From an endosymbiont of unidentified scaly snail isolate Monju (lineage in GTDB: Bacteria; Pseudomonadota; Gammaproteobacteria; Chromatiales; Chromatiaceae), in contig NZ_AP012978.1 of the NCBI RefSeq assembly GCF_000801295.1, positions 1,798,001-1,862,000 on the forward strand: a DNA stretch of 64,000 bases, given 5' to 3'. The notes under the pieces were generated by a model. It searched no databases and had not been told where the DNA came from. It saw only the letters and a list, made by a program, of their open reading frames with translations. Positions 7,864 to 16,151 of this stretch are shown here, in pieces. A program made the translations under genes and the position numbers. The stretch's first letter is position 1. Every line of letters begins with the position of its first letter.

Positions 7864-10291
7864 ATGACAGATGTTACGATGAATACCGAGCACTCGAGGA
7901 CTGCTCCGGGACTGGTCATCCTCGACGCACACAGCCGGATCCGCCTGTGGAACACGCAGATGGCCTGCTTCTGCCCTCCCTTTTCCGGCGAGATCCGAGG
8001 TGACCGGCTGGACCATCATTTTCCGAAACTGCCCGCATCGCTGCGGCTGGCCATCACGGACGCACTCGAGGCCGGCCGGGAGAGTCAGCTCGAAATCACC
8101 AACCCCTTTTGCGGCGACCACGGTGAGCGCTCCCCCCCCCCGGCTCTCGATCTCGGTCCAGCCGCTGGAGATCGAGGACGCCCCCTCGTGCCTGCTGGAG
8201 GTCACCCCCCTGATCGCAGACCAGGGGAAACGCGTCATGGCCACGCAGGCACACCGGATCATCGAGAACATCCGCGATGTCATCATCACACTCGACGATC
8301 GGCAACGCATCGTTGACATGAACCGGGCAGCCCACGAGCTGCTGGGCCTGGACGACGCGCAGATACTGGGAGCACATATCCATACCATCCTGCCTGGACT
8401 CTCCCTCGACCAGGTCCTGGCCGATGACAATAGCAACCGGCAACTCACCGCCATCCATGGCTCGGGCCGACACTTTCCTGCCGAGATCAGCGTGTCACAG
8501 ATCGAGTGCGATGTGGCCTCCTTCACCCTGCTCATCCTGCGCGACCTCACCGCCCAGAAAGAAACCGAAGAAACCCTGCATCGCGAAAAGGAGTTCGCCC
8601 AGATCACCCTGCAATCCATCCACGAGGCGGTGATCACCACCGACGCCCGTGGCCGCATCAACTCCGTCAATCGTGCGGCCTGTCGCCTGCTGCGGCGTAA
8701 CGAAGACGGCATCGTGGACCGCCTGCTCGCCGACCTGCTGCGCTTCACCGGCCTCGACCACCGGCGCAAGGTTCGCGAGTACCTGAAAAGCACTCTGGAA
8801 CACGGCCACTCGAACGAGATCGACGGTCAGCCGGAGATCCGCTTCGACGACCACGAAAGCATCTACATCAGCGGCCGCATCGCGCCCTTGCGCTCGGCAG
8901 CCGGGGAGATCATCGGCAGCGTAGTGGTGCTGCAAGACGTGACCTCGGAGAAACGCATGCGCGAGATCCTGTCCTGGCAGGCCTCGCACGACGATATCAC
9001 CTCGCTGATCAACCGCCGCGAGTTCGAACGCCGCCTGCAGGCATTGATCGCCGACCGCCCCGGCAATGCTCGCCACGTGCTGTTGTACCTCGACCTCGAC
9101 CAATTCAAGCTGATCAACGACAACTGCGGACACGATGCCGGCGACCAAATGCTACGCCAGCTTACCAGCCGCCTGGGAACGCGGCTGCGCGAGACCGACA
9201 CCCTGGCGCGACTCGGCGGGGACGAATTCGCTGTGCTGTTGCCCTATTGTGATGTGGAAGACGGACGTCGCATCGCCGAGGAGCTGCGCGAGCTGATCCG
9301 CAGCTTCCGTTTCGACTGGGAAGGCCGCACCTTCGGCGTGGGTGTCTCCATCGGCCTGGTCCTGATCGACCGGCACATCCTCAGCGTGACCGATGCGCTG
9401 ACCGCGGCCGATTCGGCCTGTTACATTGCCAAGGAGGGCGGCCGCGACCAGGTCGTGGTGTACCGTCCCGAGGGCAACGAGGAACAACGCCGTCGCGAGG
9501 AGATCTCGCAGACAGCGTTGATTCGCGAGGCGCTGGAACAGGACCGCTTCTGTCTCTGGGCACAGCCTATCCTTCCCATCCAGCACAACAGCGGCGACTG
9601 GGGCGCCGAGGTGCTGGTGCGCATGATCGGAGAGGACGGCCGCATCATCCCGCCCGGCGCCTTCATCCCCGGCGCCGAGCGCTACCACCTGATGACCCGG
9701 ATCGACCGCTGGGTGGTGCGCGCGGTATGCAAACACTGGAAGACCAATCCTGCCAGCTTCAAGCGCCTGGACAAGATCGCCATCAACCTCTCGGGCCAAT
9801 CGATCGCCAACAACGAGTTCCTGGAGTTCCTGATCCGCGAGATCGAACGTTTCCGTATCCCCTGGGGCAGCCTGTGCTTCGAGATCACTGAAACCGCAGC
9901 GATCACCAGTATCAAGAAGGCCCGGTACTTCATCCAGACACTGCGCGATCACGGCGCCCGCTTCGCGCTGGACGACTTCGGCAGCGGCCTGTCGTCCTTC
10001 GCCTACCTCAAGCACCTGCCGGTGGACTACCTGAAGATCGACGGCGCCTTCATCAAGGACATGGAACACGACCGTATCGATGCGGCCATGGTGCGTTCCA
10101 TCAGCGAGATCGGACGGGCCATGCAATTGCGCACCATCGCCGAGTTCATGGAGAACGAGCGCGTGGTGCACATGCTGCGCGAGGCCGGGGTGGACTTCGT
10201 CCAGGGTTACGGCATCTGCCGCCCCATGCCGATCGAGGAACTGGCAGCCTACGAGCCCCAGGCGCCGGGCCTGTCCCTGGCCAGCGGCTGA
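7864..10291 (+). CDS. PAS-PAS-GGDEF-EAL cyclic-di-GMP protein, frameshifted at a C10 tract
   Basis: Two frames together give one protein of about 808 residues. Frame 1 runs from the ATG at 7864 (MTDVTMNTEHS) through a PAS-like segment to the C run at 8132-8141; frame 2 continues with PPRLSISVQPLEIED, two PAS domains, GGDEF (RLGGDEFAVLL, with an RxxD inhibitory site, RETD, five residues upstream) and an EAL-type domain. EAL is written EVL (AEVLVRM), while NLSGQS, FEITET, DDFGSG and VQGYG are kept, so phosphodiesterase activity is plausible. Removing one C restores a single frame. If the shift is real, an internal ATG at 8237 could give a shorter product. The end is convergent with aspS. Confidence 0.8.
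8132..8141 (+). repeat. C10 homopolymer at the frameshift of the GGDEF/EAL gene
   Basis: Ten consecutive C residues directly at the point where the reading frame changes. With nine C the N-terminal PAS segment and the rest are in frame; with ten, translation continues about 60 codons in a wrong frame. Such tracts support slipped-strand phase variation but are also the commonest place for sequencing indels. Confidence 0.9.
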
Positions 10292-10304
10292 GACGGATCA
10301 GCCG
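10285..10304. terminator. Bidirectional hairpin containing both stop codons
   Basis: CGGCTGA-gacgga-TCAGCCG is a perfect 7-bp stem with a 6-nt loop. The left arm contains the TGA of the GGDEF/EAL gene (10289-10291) and the right arm the TGA of aspS on the other strand (10298-10300). It can fold in transcripts from either side. There is no long T-tract, so intrinsic termination is only suggested. Confidence 0.5.
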
Positions 10305-12079
10305 GACTTCTTCCCCTGTGTGCGCACGCGGATGTGCAGCTCGCGCAACTGCTCGGTCGACACCTCGGAAGGGGCCTGGGTGAGCAGGCAGCTCGCGCTC
10401 TGGGTCTTGGGGAAGGCCATCACGTCGCGGATCGAGTGCGCACCCGCCATCAGCATCACCAGCCGATCCAGGCCGAAGGCCAGGCCACCGTGCGGCGGGC
10501 AACCATACTTAAGCGCATCGAGCAGGAAACCGAACTTCTCGCGCGCCTCCTCCTCGCCGATGCCGAGCAGAGAAAAGATCTTCTCCTGCACCGCTTCCTG
10601 GTGGATACGGATGGAACCGCCGCCCACCTCGGTGCCATTGAGCACCATGTCGTAGGCGCGCGACAGACAGGCGCCGGGATCGCTCTCCAGCAGGTCGATC
10701 TGATCGGCCTTCGGCGCGGTGAAGGGGTGGTGCAGGGCGTGCCAGCGATCACTGCCCTCGTCCCATTCGAACATCGGGAAATCCACCACCCACAACGGCC
10801 GCCAGCCTTCTTCCATCAGGCCCAGGTCCTCGGCCAGCTTGACCCTCAGCGCGCCCAGGGCCTCGTTGACCACCTGCGCCTTGTCGGCACCGAAGAAGAC
10901 GATATCGCCATCCTCGGCACCGGTGCGCGCCATGATCTCCATCACCGCCTCGTCGGGGATGAACTTGAGAATGGGCGACTGCAGGCCGTTCACGCCATTG
11001 GCCAGCTCGTTGACCTTGATGTAGGCCAGGCCCTTGGCACCGTAGATGCCGACGAACTTGGTGTAGTCGTCGATCTCCTTGCGGCTCAGGCGACCGCCAC
11101 CGGGCAGGCGCAGCGCCGCGACCCGGCCCTTCGGATCCTTCGCCGGACCGGCGAACACCTTGAACTCGATGTCGGTGAGCAGGTCGGCCACGTCCACCAG
11201 CTCCAGCGAGCAGCGCAGGTCCGGGCGGTCGGAGCCAAAGCGGCGCATGGCCTCGGCATAGCTCATGCGGGGGAAGGGATCGGGCAGCTCCACACCCAGG
11301 GTCTCGCGGAACACTCCCCGGATCATCTCCTCCATGAGGGACATGATCTGCTCTTCGTCGATGAAGGACATCTCCAGATCGAGCTGGGTGAACTCGGGCT
11401 GGCGATCGGCGCGCAGGTCCTCGTCGCGGAAGCAGCGTACAACCTGGTAGTAGCGGTCCATGCCCGACATCATCAGCAACTGCTTGAACAATTGTGGCGA
11501 CTGCGGCAGGGCAAAGAACTTGCCGGCATGCACCCGGCTGGGCACCAGGTAGTCGCGCGCGCCCTCGGGAGTGGCGCGAGTAAGCATGGGTGTCTCGATA
11601 TCGAGGAAGCCCTGCTCGTCCAGATAGCGACGCAGGGCACGGGTGACCCGCGCACGCAACTGGATACGCTCCTGCATCACCGGCCGGCGCAGGTCGATGT
11701 AGCGATAACGCAGGCGCAATTCTTCGGAAGTATCCTCGTCGTCGAGCTGGAAGGGGGGCGTCTCGGCGCGGTTGAGGATCTCCAGCTCCTTGCCCAGGAT
11801 CTCGATCTCGCCAGTCGGCAGGTCGGGGTTCACCGTGCCTTCGGGGCGTGCCCGTACCCGGCCCTTGATGCGCAGCACGAACTCGTTGCGCACCTGCTCG
11901 GCAGTGGCAAACACGTCCTCCACATCGGGGTCGTAGACCACCTGCACCACCCCGCTGCGGTCACGCAGGTCGATGAAGATCACGCCGCCATGGTCACGAC
12001 GACGGTTGACCCAGCCACACAGTTCCACGGTCTGATCGATGAAGTCGGCATTGATTTCGCCACAATAGTGGGTGCGCAT
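10298..12079 (-). CDS. aspS: Aspartyl-tRNA synthetase
   Basis: 593 residues, the bacterial AspRS length. The anticodon-binding OB-fold ([19 protein letters not shown]) is followed by the class II catalytic core: motif 2 in [18 protein letters not shown] and motif 3 in [13 protein letters not shown]. The bacterial GAD insertion lies between. It charges tRNA-Asp with aspartate in the cytoplasm. It is transcribed after fmdB with a hairpin/T-tract between them, so it may have its own promoter. Confidence 0.98.
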   Translation of the reverse strand: MRTHYCGEINADFIDQTVELCGWVNRRRDHGGVIFIDLRDRSGVVQVVYDPDVEDVFATAEQVRNEFVLRIKGRVRARPEGTVNPDLPTGEIEILGKELEILNRAETPPFQLDDEDTSEELRLRYRYIDLRRPVMQERIQLRARVTRALRRYLDEQGFLDIETPMLTRATPEGARDYLVPSRVHAGKFFALPQSPQLFKQLLMMSGMDRYYQVVRCFRDEDLRADRQPEFTQLDLEMSFIDEEQIMSLMEEMIRGVFRETLGVELPDPFPRMSYAEAMRRFGSDRPDLRCSLELVDVADLLTDIEFKVFAGPAKDPKGRVAALRLPGGGRLSRKEIDDYTKFVGIYGAKGLAYIKVNELANGVNGLQSPILKFIPDEAVMEIMARTGAEDGDIVFFGADKAQVVNEALGALRVKLAEDLGLMEEGWRPLWVVDFPMFEWDEGSDRWHALHHPFTAPKADQIDLLESDPGACLSRAYDMVLNGTEVGGGSIRIHQEAVQEKIFSLLGIGEEEAREKFGFLLDALKYGCPPHGGLAFGLDRLVMLMAGAHSIRDVMAFPKTQSASCLLTQAPSEVSTEQLRELHIRVRTQGKKSG

Positions 12080-12104
12080 GAAGAATGTCCTTGGATGAAA
12101 ACAA

Positions 12105-12127
12105 GACGCCCCGCCAGGCGGAGCGTC
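12105..12127 (-). terminator. Intrinsic terminator or attenuator between fmdB and aspS
   Basis: On the minus strand a GC-rich stem of about 10 bp (GACGCTCCGCC with GGCGGGGCGTC, one mismatch) is followed at once by TTGTTTT. This is the form of a rho-independent terminator. It lies about 30 nt after the fmdB stop and 25 nt before the aspS start, so it could limit read-through into aspS. Confidence 0.65.
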
Positions 12128-12157
12128 GCATGGAACGATCAGGGTTGTGAGCGCCGC

Positions 12158-12409
12158 CTATTCGCAGGCCGGACAGGCACCGCCCGTGCCACAGGCAGGC
12201 GCCTCGTCGGCGGGCTTGCCGCAACTGCCGCCCTTGAAATCGGTGGCATACCAGCCGCTGCCCTTGAGCTGAAAACCTGCTGCCGAGATCAGCTTGTCGA
12301 GCGCGGGCTTGCCGCATTCCGGGCAATCGCGCAGGGGGGCGTCGCTCATCTTTTGCATAGCCTCGAACTCGTGGCCGCATTCCGCGCAGCGATACTCGTA
12401 GAAAGGCAT
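12158..12409 (-). CDS. FmdB-family zinc-ribbon protein
   Basis: 83 residues. It opens MPFYEYRCAECGHEFE and has two zinc-knuckle pairs (CAEC, CPEC), as in the FmdB/CxxC_CXXC_SSSS family, then a Gly/Cys-rich tail (CGTGGACPACE) with two more possible metal ligands. The family is often called a putative regulator but its true role is unsettled. Its place directly upstream of aspS is common in gammaproteobacteria. Confidence 0.9.
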   Translation of the reverse strand: MPFYEYRCAECGHEFEAMQKMSDAPLRDCPECGKPALDKLISAAGFQLKGSGWYATDFKGGSCGKPADEAPACGTGGACPACE

Positions 12410-12484
12410 GTGATTACTCCGCTCTCCGGTACTGAAAACCGGCGAATTTTACCACACGCTGATATAGAGATTGAAGGGGACGGA

Positions 12485-12760
12485 TCAGAGCAGCATCGAG
12501 GTATCGGGGTCGCCACCTTCCTGCCGCCCACCTTCCTCGCGCAGGCGTTGCACCAGCCGCCGCAGCTGCGCCAGCTCGGGCTCGGCCATGCCGAAACGAA
12601 TGAAGCGCTCGGTGTACTTCAGCACCTCCTCGAGGCGCTGGTTGCGCTCATGCAGGTAGAGCACCGCTTGCGCCAGGTGATGCGGATCAACATCGTTGGC
12701 GCGCATGCGTTGTGCCGCCGCCAGGGCCTTCTCCAGTGCTTCCTCGCTCGGTTTTATCAT
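12485..12760 (-). CDS. Small conserved-looking hypothetical protein coupled to PilZ gene
   Basis: 91 residues from the ATG of MIKPSEEALEKA; I do not recognise the family. It is predicted to be almost all helical and charged (HLAQAVLYLHERNQRLEEVLKYTERFI and ELAQLRRLVQRLREE have heptad-like spacing), so a short coiled coil is likely, with an acidic tail. There is no signal peptide or membrane segment. Its ATG overlaps the stop of the PilZ gene by 4 nt (ATGA), and that gene follows the stator genes, so a role with PilZ or motility is inferred only from position. Confidence 0.75.
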   Translation of the reverse strand: MIKPSEEALEKALAAAQRMRANDVDPHHLAQAVLYLHERNQRLEEVLKYTERFIRFGMAEPELAQLRRLVQRLREEGGRQEGGDPDTSMLL

Positions 12761-13392
12761 GCATCGTCCGCCGGGTCTCCGTCCCCGCGCTGCCCCTGGC
12801 CCCGCAGGGCCTGGCTCTGGCAGCGCAGTACATGACGGATGACGATATCGCGATCCTGTTCGCGCAAGTGCGTGAATGCCATGCGTACCCGGTGACTGTA
12901 TCCCGCTCCCTTGTCCTCTGCTTCCACCGGATCGCAGGCCACCACGGTGCCGTACATGAGTACCCCGGTAAACGAGGAAAACAGCAGCATGCGGATCTCC
13001 ACCAACTGTCCCGGCTGGTAGCACTCGTTGACCAGCGCCGCCATGCCGCCGGCGCTGAGGTTGACCGGGTGCGCGGGCTGTTCGGCCAACTCCGATTCAC
13101 AGGCAATGAAGGCACGCCCCAGGATCTCGATCTTGCGATCCAACGCCTTGAGGTAGGCCGCCACGTCCGGATCGCTGTTCTCGATGCGGCGCATGTTCAC
13201 CACCATTTCGGCAGTCACCGCCGCCAGGCTGGACATGATGGTGAAACTGTCGGCCAGATTGCCTTCAAGCAGCTCGGACAGGTTCTGCGCCTGCTCGGGA
13301 GGCACAGGCCGCAGGCTGAGACGCACCGCGTCATCGACCCGGAAATATTCGCGCCGCTCATTTGCCGTCTGCTTGTCTTCATTCCGGTGCAT
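12757..13392 (-). CDS. PilZ-domain protein next to flagellar stator genes
   Basis: 211 residues from the ATG of MHRNEDKQT; a start further upstream would run into pomB. The cyclic-di-GMP-binding PilZ signature is split as usual: ERREYFRV near the N-terminus (RxxxR-type arginines) and NLSAGGMA further on (the D/NxSxxG motif), with about 110 helical residues between. It starts 19 nt after the pomB stop and overlaps the next small ORF. PilZ proteins such as YcgR brake flagella by binding the stator or rotor; such a role here is inferred from context. Confidence 0.85.
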   Translation of the reverse strand: MHRNEDKQTANERREYFRVDDAVRLSLRPVPPEQAQNLSELLEGNLADSFTIMSSLAAVTAEMVVNMRRIENSDPDVAAYLKALDRKIEILGRAFIACESELAEQPAHPVNLSAGGMAALVNECYQPGQLVEIRMLLFSSFTGVLMYGTVVACDPVEAEDKGAGYSHRVRMAFTHLREQDRDIVIRHVLRCQSQALRGQGQRGDGDPADDA

Positions 13393-13411
13393 CGTTCTCC
13401 TGCCCGCTGTA

Positions 13412-14272
13412 TCAATCGGTGGGAATGGTGATCTTTTCGCCGTTCTCATGGTCGCGCCCGCGCAGGATGATCAGCTCGACCCGACGGTTCTTGGCGCGTC
13501 CCTGCGGGGTGTCATTGTCGGCCACAGGCCGGGTGTCGGCAAAACCCTGCACCACCACCCGCCGCTGATCCAGCCTGGGATTACGCAACAGGGCATGCAG
13601 CACCGTCACTGCGCGTACCGAAGAGAGCTCCCAGTTGGAACGGAAACGCCCGGTGCGGATAGGGATGTTGTCGGTATGGCCGGCGACCAGGATCTTGCCC
13701 GGCCGGGTCGCCAGCACCTCGGAGATGCGGTCGATCACCTTGTAGAAACCGGGATCCAGCCGCGCACTGCCCGAACCGAAGGAGCCCTTTTCCTGGATAC
13801 GAATGATGATCTTCTTTTCTTCCTTGTCCAGACTGATCAACCCCTGGTCGATCTGCTCCTTGAGCGCCTCCTGCAACTCGGCCATCTGCCCCTGCAGCTC
13901 CTTCTCGATGATCTGGTCGGCCAGCTTCATGGCCTGTTCGGCGTCCATCTCGCCATCGTTCATCTTGAGGTTTTCCTTCTCCACGTCCGAGGTCTCCTGG
14001 CGAACCTCGTTGATCACCGACTGCTCGGACACCGAGGGACTCCATTCCTGCTTGATCACGCTCACGCCCTTGACGATCTCGGCCGCCGGGATCTCGCGCT
14101 GCACCCCGAAGGCGTCCTTCATCGACTCGGCCATCTTCTTGAAACGAATGGCATCTATGGTCGCGAACGACAGCAACAGCACGAAGAAGCACATCAGCAA
14201 CGACATCAGATCGGCAAAGGTCGCCAGATAGGCGGGCAGGCCTTCTTCGCAGGGCGGGCACTTGTCGGCCAT
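13412..14272 (-). CDS. PomB/MotB-type flagellar stator protein
   Basis: 286 residues. The N-terminus CPPCEEGLPAYLATFADLM followed by SLLMCFFVLLLSFA contains the single membrane helix with the ion-binding Asp (FADLM). The CPPC..GLP start is typical of Na+-type PomB rather than E. coli MotB. A charged helical linker follows, then the OmpA/MotB peptidoglycan-binding domain (VAGHTDNIPI, NWELSSVRA, QGFADTRP, NRRVEL). With PomA it forms the torque-generating stator. It starts one base after the pomA stop. Confidence 0.93.
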   Translation of the reverse strand: MADKCPPCEEGLPAYLATFADLMSLLMCFFVLLLSFATIDAIRFKKMAESMKDAFGVQREIPAAEIVKGVSVIKQEWSPSVSEQSVINEVRQETSDVEKENLKMNDGEMDAEQAMKLADQIIEKELQGQMAELQEALKEQIDQGLISLDKEEKKIIIRIQEKGSFGSGSARLDPGFYKVIDRISEVLATRPGKILVAGHTDNIPIRTGRFRSNWELSSVRAVTVLHALLRNPRLDQRRVVVQGFADTRPVADNDTPQGRAKNRRVELIILRGRDHENGEKITIPTD

Positions 14273-14273
14273 A

Positions 14274-15029
14274 TCACTCGTCTCCCGGGCGCTTCTTCTT
14301 CGGCAGGTAGGTCGAGAGCAGCTGCTCGAGCACCTTGGGATTCATGCCCTCCTGGAGGCCAGCGATGGTCTCCATGATGAGCGACTTGTTGGTACGTTCG
14401 ATGGCGGTGGCGCGCGCCAGCTTGTCTGCCATCGGCTGCGCAAAGGCGTTGGCGATCACCGCGCCATAGAGGGTAGTCAGCAGAGCCACCGCCATGGCCG
14501 GGCCGATAGCCGCCGGATCGGACATGTTGGCCAGCATCTGCACCAGGCCGACCAGGGTGCCGATCATGCCCATGGCAGGCGCCATGGTGGCCATGTTCTT
14601 GAACATGCTGATGCCCACCTCGTGACGCTCGAGCATCTGATCGATCTCCTTGGAGAGCATGCGCTGTACCAGAGCCGGGTCGTGTCCGTCCACGCACAGG
14701 CTGATAGCGCGCTTCATGAAATCGTTGCTGATCTCCTGCCCCTCGAACGCCAACAGGCCGTTCTTGCGTGCGATGTCTGCCAGCGCCACGCCCTCCTCGA
14801 TCAGCTTCTTCGGATCATCGACCTTGTAGAAGAAGGCCTTCATGCCCACCGCGAAGGAACCGAGAAAGTCGCCCAGCGACACCTGCATCAGCGTGACCAT
14901 GAAGGTGCCACCGATAACGATCAGCACCGACGGCACGTCCACGAACATCATCACATCGCCGCCACTGGCAATGGCCCCGATGATGACGCCGAACCCGCCC
15001 AGCAGGCCGACCAGAGTTGCGATATCCAC
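14274..15029 (-). CDS. PomA/MotA-type flagellar stator protein
   Basis: 251 residues, matching Na+-type PomA (about 253) rather than E. coli MotA (295). Four membrane segments are visible, near residues 5-22, 30-52, 148-170 and 178-200, with a cytoplasmic loop of about 100 residues. Conserved channel residues lie in MAPAMGMIGTLVGLVQML and ALLTTLYGAVIANAF. It pairs with the following gene. A 125-nt gap with two palindromes separates it from the divergent SDR gene. Confidence 0.93.
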   Translation of the reverse strand: MDIATLVGLLGGFGVIIGAIASGGDVMMFVDVPSVLIVIGGTFMVTLMQVSLGDFLGSFAVGMKAFFYKVDDPKKLIEEGVALADIARKNGLLAFEGQEISNDFMKRAISLCVDGHDPALVQRMLSKEIDQMLERHEVGISMFKNMATMAPAMGMIGTLVGLVQMLANMSDPAAIGPAMAVALLTTLYGAVIANAFAQPMADKLARATAIERTNKSLIMETIAGLQEGMNPKVLEQLLSTYLPKKKRPGDE

Positions 15030-15108
15030 GCGTTACCTCCCTCGCATCGTCAAGTCGTATCATGCCGGGAAGACCGGCATTCCTGACCGGGATAGCGGTC
15101 GATACCGT

Positions 15109-15124
15109 CAGAACTTTAGTTCTG
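15109..15124. promoter_or_regulatory. Perfect palindrome CAGAACTTTAGTTCTG, candidate operator
   Basis: A 6-4-6 perfect inverted repeat in the divergent gap between pomA and the SDR gene, 30 nt before the SDR start. A similar element with the same TTTA centre (TTAGACTTTAGTCGAA) lies at 38201-38216 in front of the CrbR-like regulator. A shared DNA-binding protein is possible but unproven. Confidence 0.45.
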
Positions 15125-15154
15125 TCGGCGGCATTTTTTCCAGCAGGAGGCGCC

Positions 15155-16007
15155 ATGAAAGACATACCCGGTCCCGTACTGATCACGGGCTGCTCCAGCG
15201 GCATCGGCCACCATGTGGCACATGGCCTGCAACGGCGGGGCTGGCCGGTGATCGCCAGCGCACGCCGCGCCGACGACGAGGCCCGGCTGCGCGCGGAGGG
15301 GCTGGAGACAGTGCGCCTCGACCTCGACGACCCGGACAGCGTGCAATCGGGGTTCGAGCAGGCCATGCAGCTCACCGGGGGCCATCTCTACGGCCTGTTC
15401 AACAACGGCGCCTGGGGCCTGCCCGGCGCGGTCGAAGACCTCTCGCGCGAGGCCCTGCTGGCGCAATTGCAGACCAATCTGCTCGGCTGGCACCAGCTCA
15501 CCGGCCTGGCCATCCCGGTGATGCGCGCCGCCGGCCGCGGACGCATCATCCACAACAGCTCGGTGCTCGGGCTGGTCGCCATGCCCTTTCGCGGCGCCTA
15601 CAACTGCTCGAAGTTCGCGCTCGAGGGACTGGCCGATACACTGCGCCTGGAACTGCACGGCAGCGGCATCCATGTCAGCCTGATCGAGCCCGGCCCCATC
15701 CGCAGTCGCTTCCGCGTCAACGCCGAAGCTGCCTGGCGCCGCTGGATCGACGCGGAACACAGCGTGCACCGCGTTGCCTACCAGGCCATGGAACGCCGCC
15801 TGAAAAAGGCGGGCGACGCCGCCCCCTTCACCCTGGGACCGGAAGCACTCCTGGAGAAGGTGATCCATGCCCTGGAGAGTCCACGCCCGCGGCCCACGCT
15901 ACGCGGTGACCGTCCCCACCCACGCCTTTGCCCTGCTGCGCCGCCTGCTGCCCACCCGCGCGCTGGACGCCCTGCTGCGCCGCGCCTCCGGCGGCGGTGC
16001 GCGCTGA
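15155..16007 (+). CDS. Short-chain dehydrogenase/reductase, frameshifted near its C-terminus
   Basis: A classical SDR of about 283 residues: cofactor loop TGCSSGIG, NNGAWG (NNAG variant), catalytic Ser in NSSVLG and YNCSK (YxxxK). The substrate is unknown. In frame, translation reaches VIHALESPRPR and then goes astray into the downstream repeats. Skipping one C at 15893-15895 gives PRPRYAVTVPTHAFALLRR and a proper end at 16007, which matches the conserved tail of this SDR group. So the gene is either truly frameshifted or has a one-base sequence error. The start has an upstream GCAGGAGG. Confidence 0.8.
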
Positions 16008-16009
16008 TC

Positions 16010-16133
16010 TTCGCGGCGAGGACACCGCTCCCACATGTAGGAGGCCCGTCCCCGGGCCGAACCTACGCGGCAGATCATTCACGGCGAGGACGTCGATCCT
16101 ACAGCCGTAGGAGGCCCGTCCCCAGGCCGAACC
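16010..16133. repeat. REP-like palindromes between SDR and gshA
   Basis: Four hairpin units in about 125 nt, alternating two types. Type 1 has TTCGCGGCGAGGAC..GCTCC (partly degraded here); type 2 is GTAGGAGGCCCGTCC then CCGGGCCGAA (CAGGCCGAA in the second copy). The block fills the gap between the convergent SDR and gshA genes and belongs to the family also found at 24557, 44250, 49038, 53491 and 60442. Confidence 0.85.
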
Positions 16134-16151
16134 TACGCGGCGGGGACGTCC

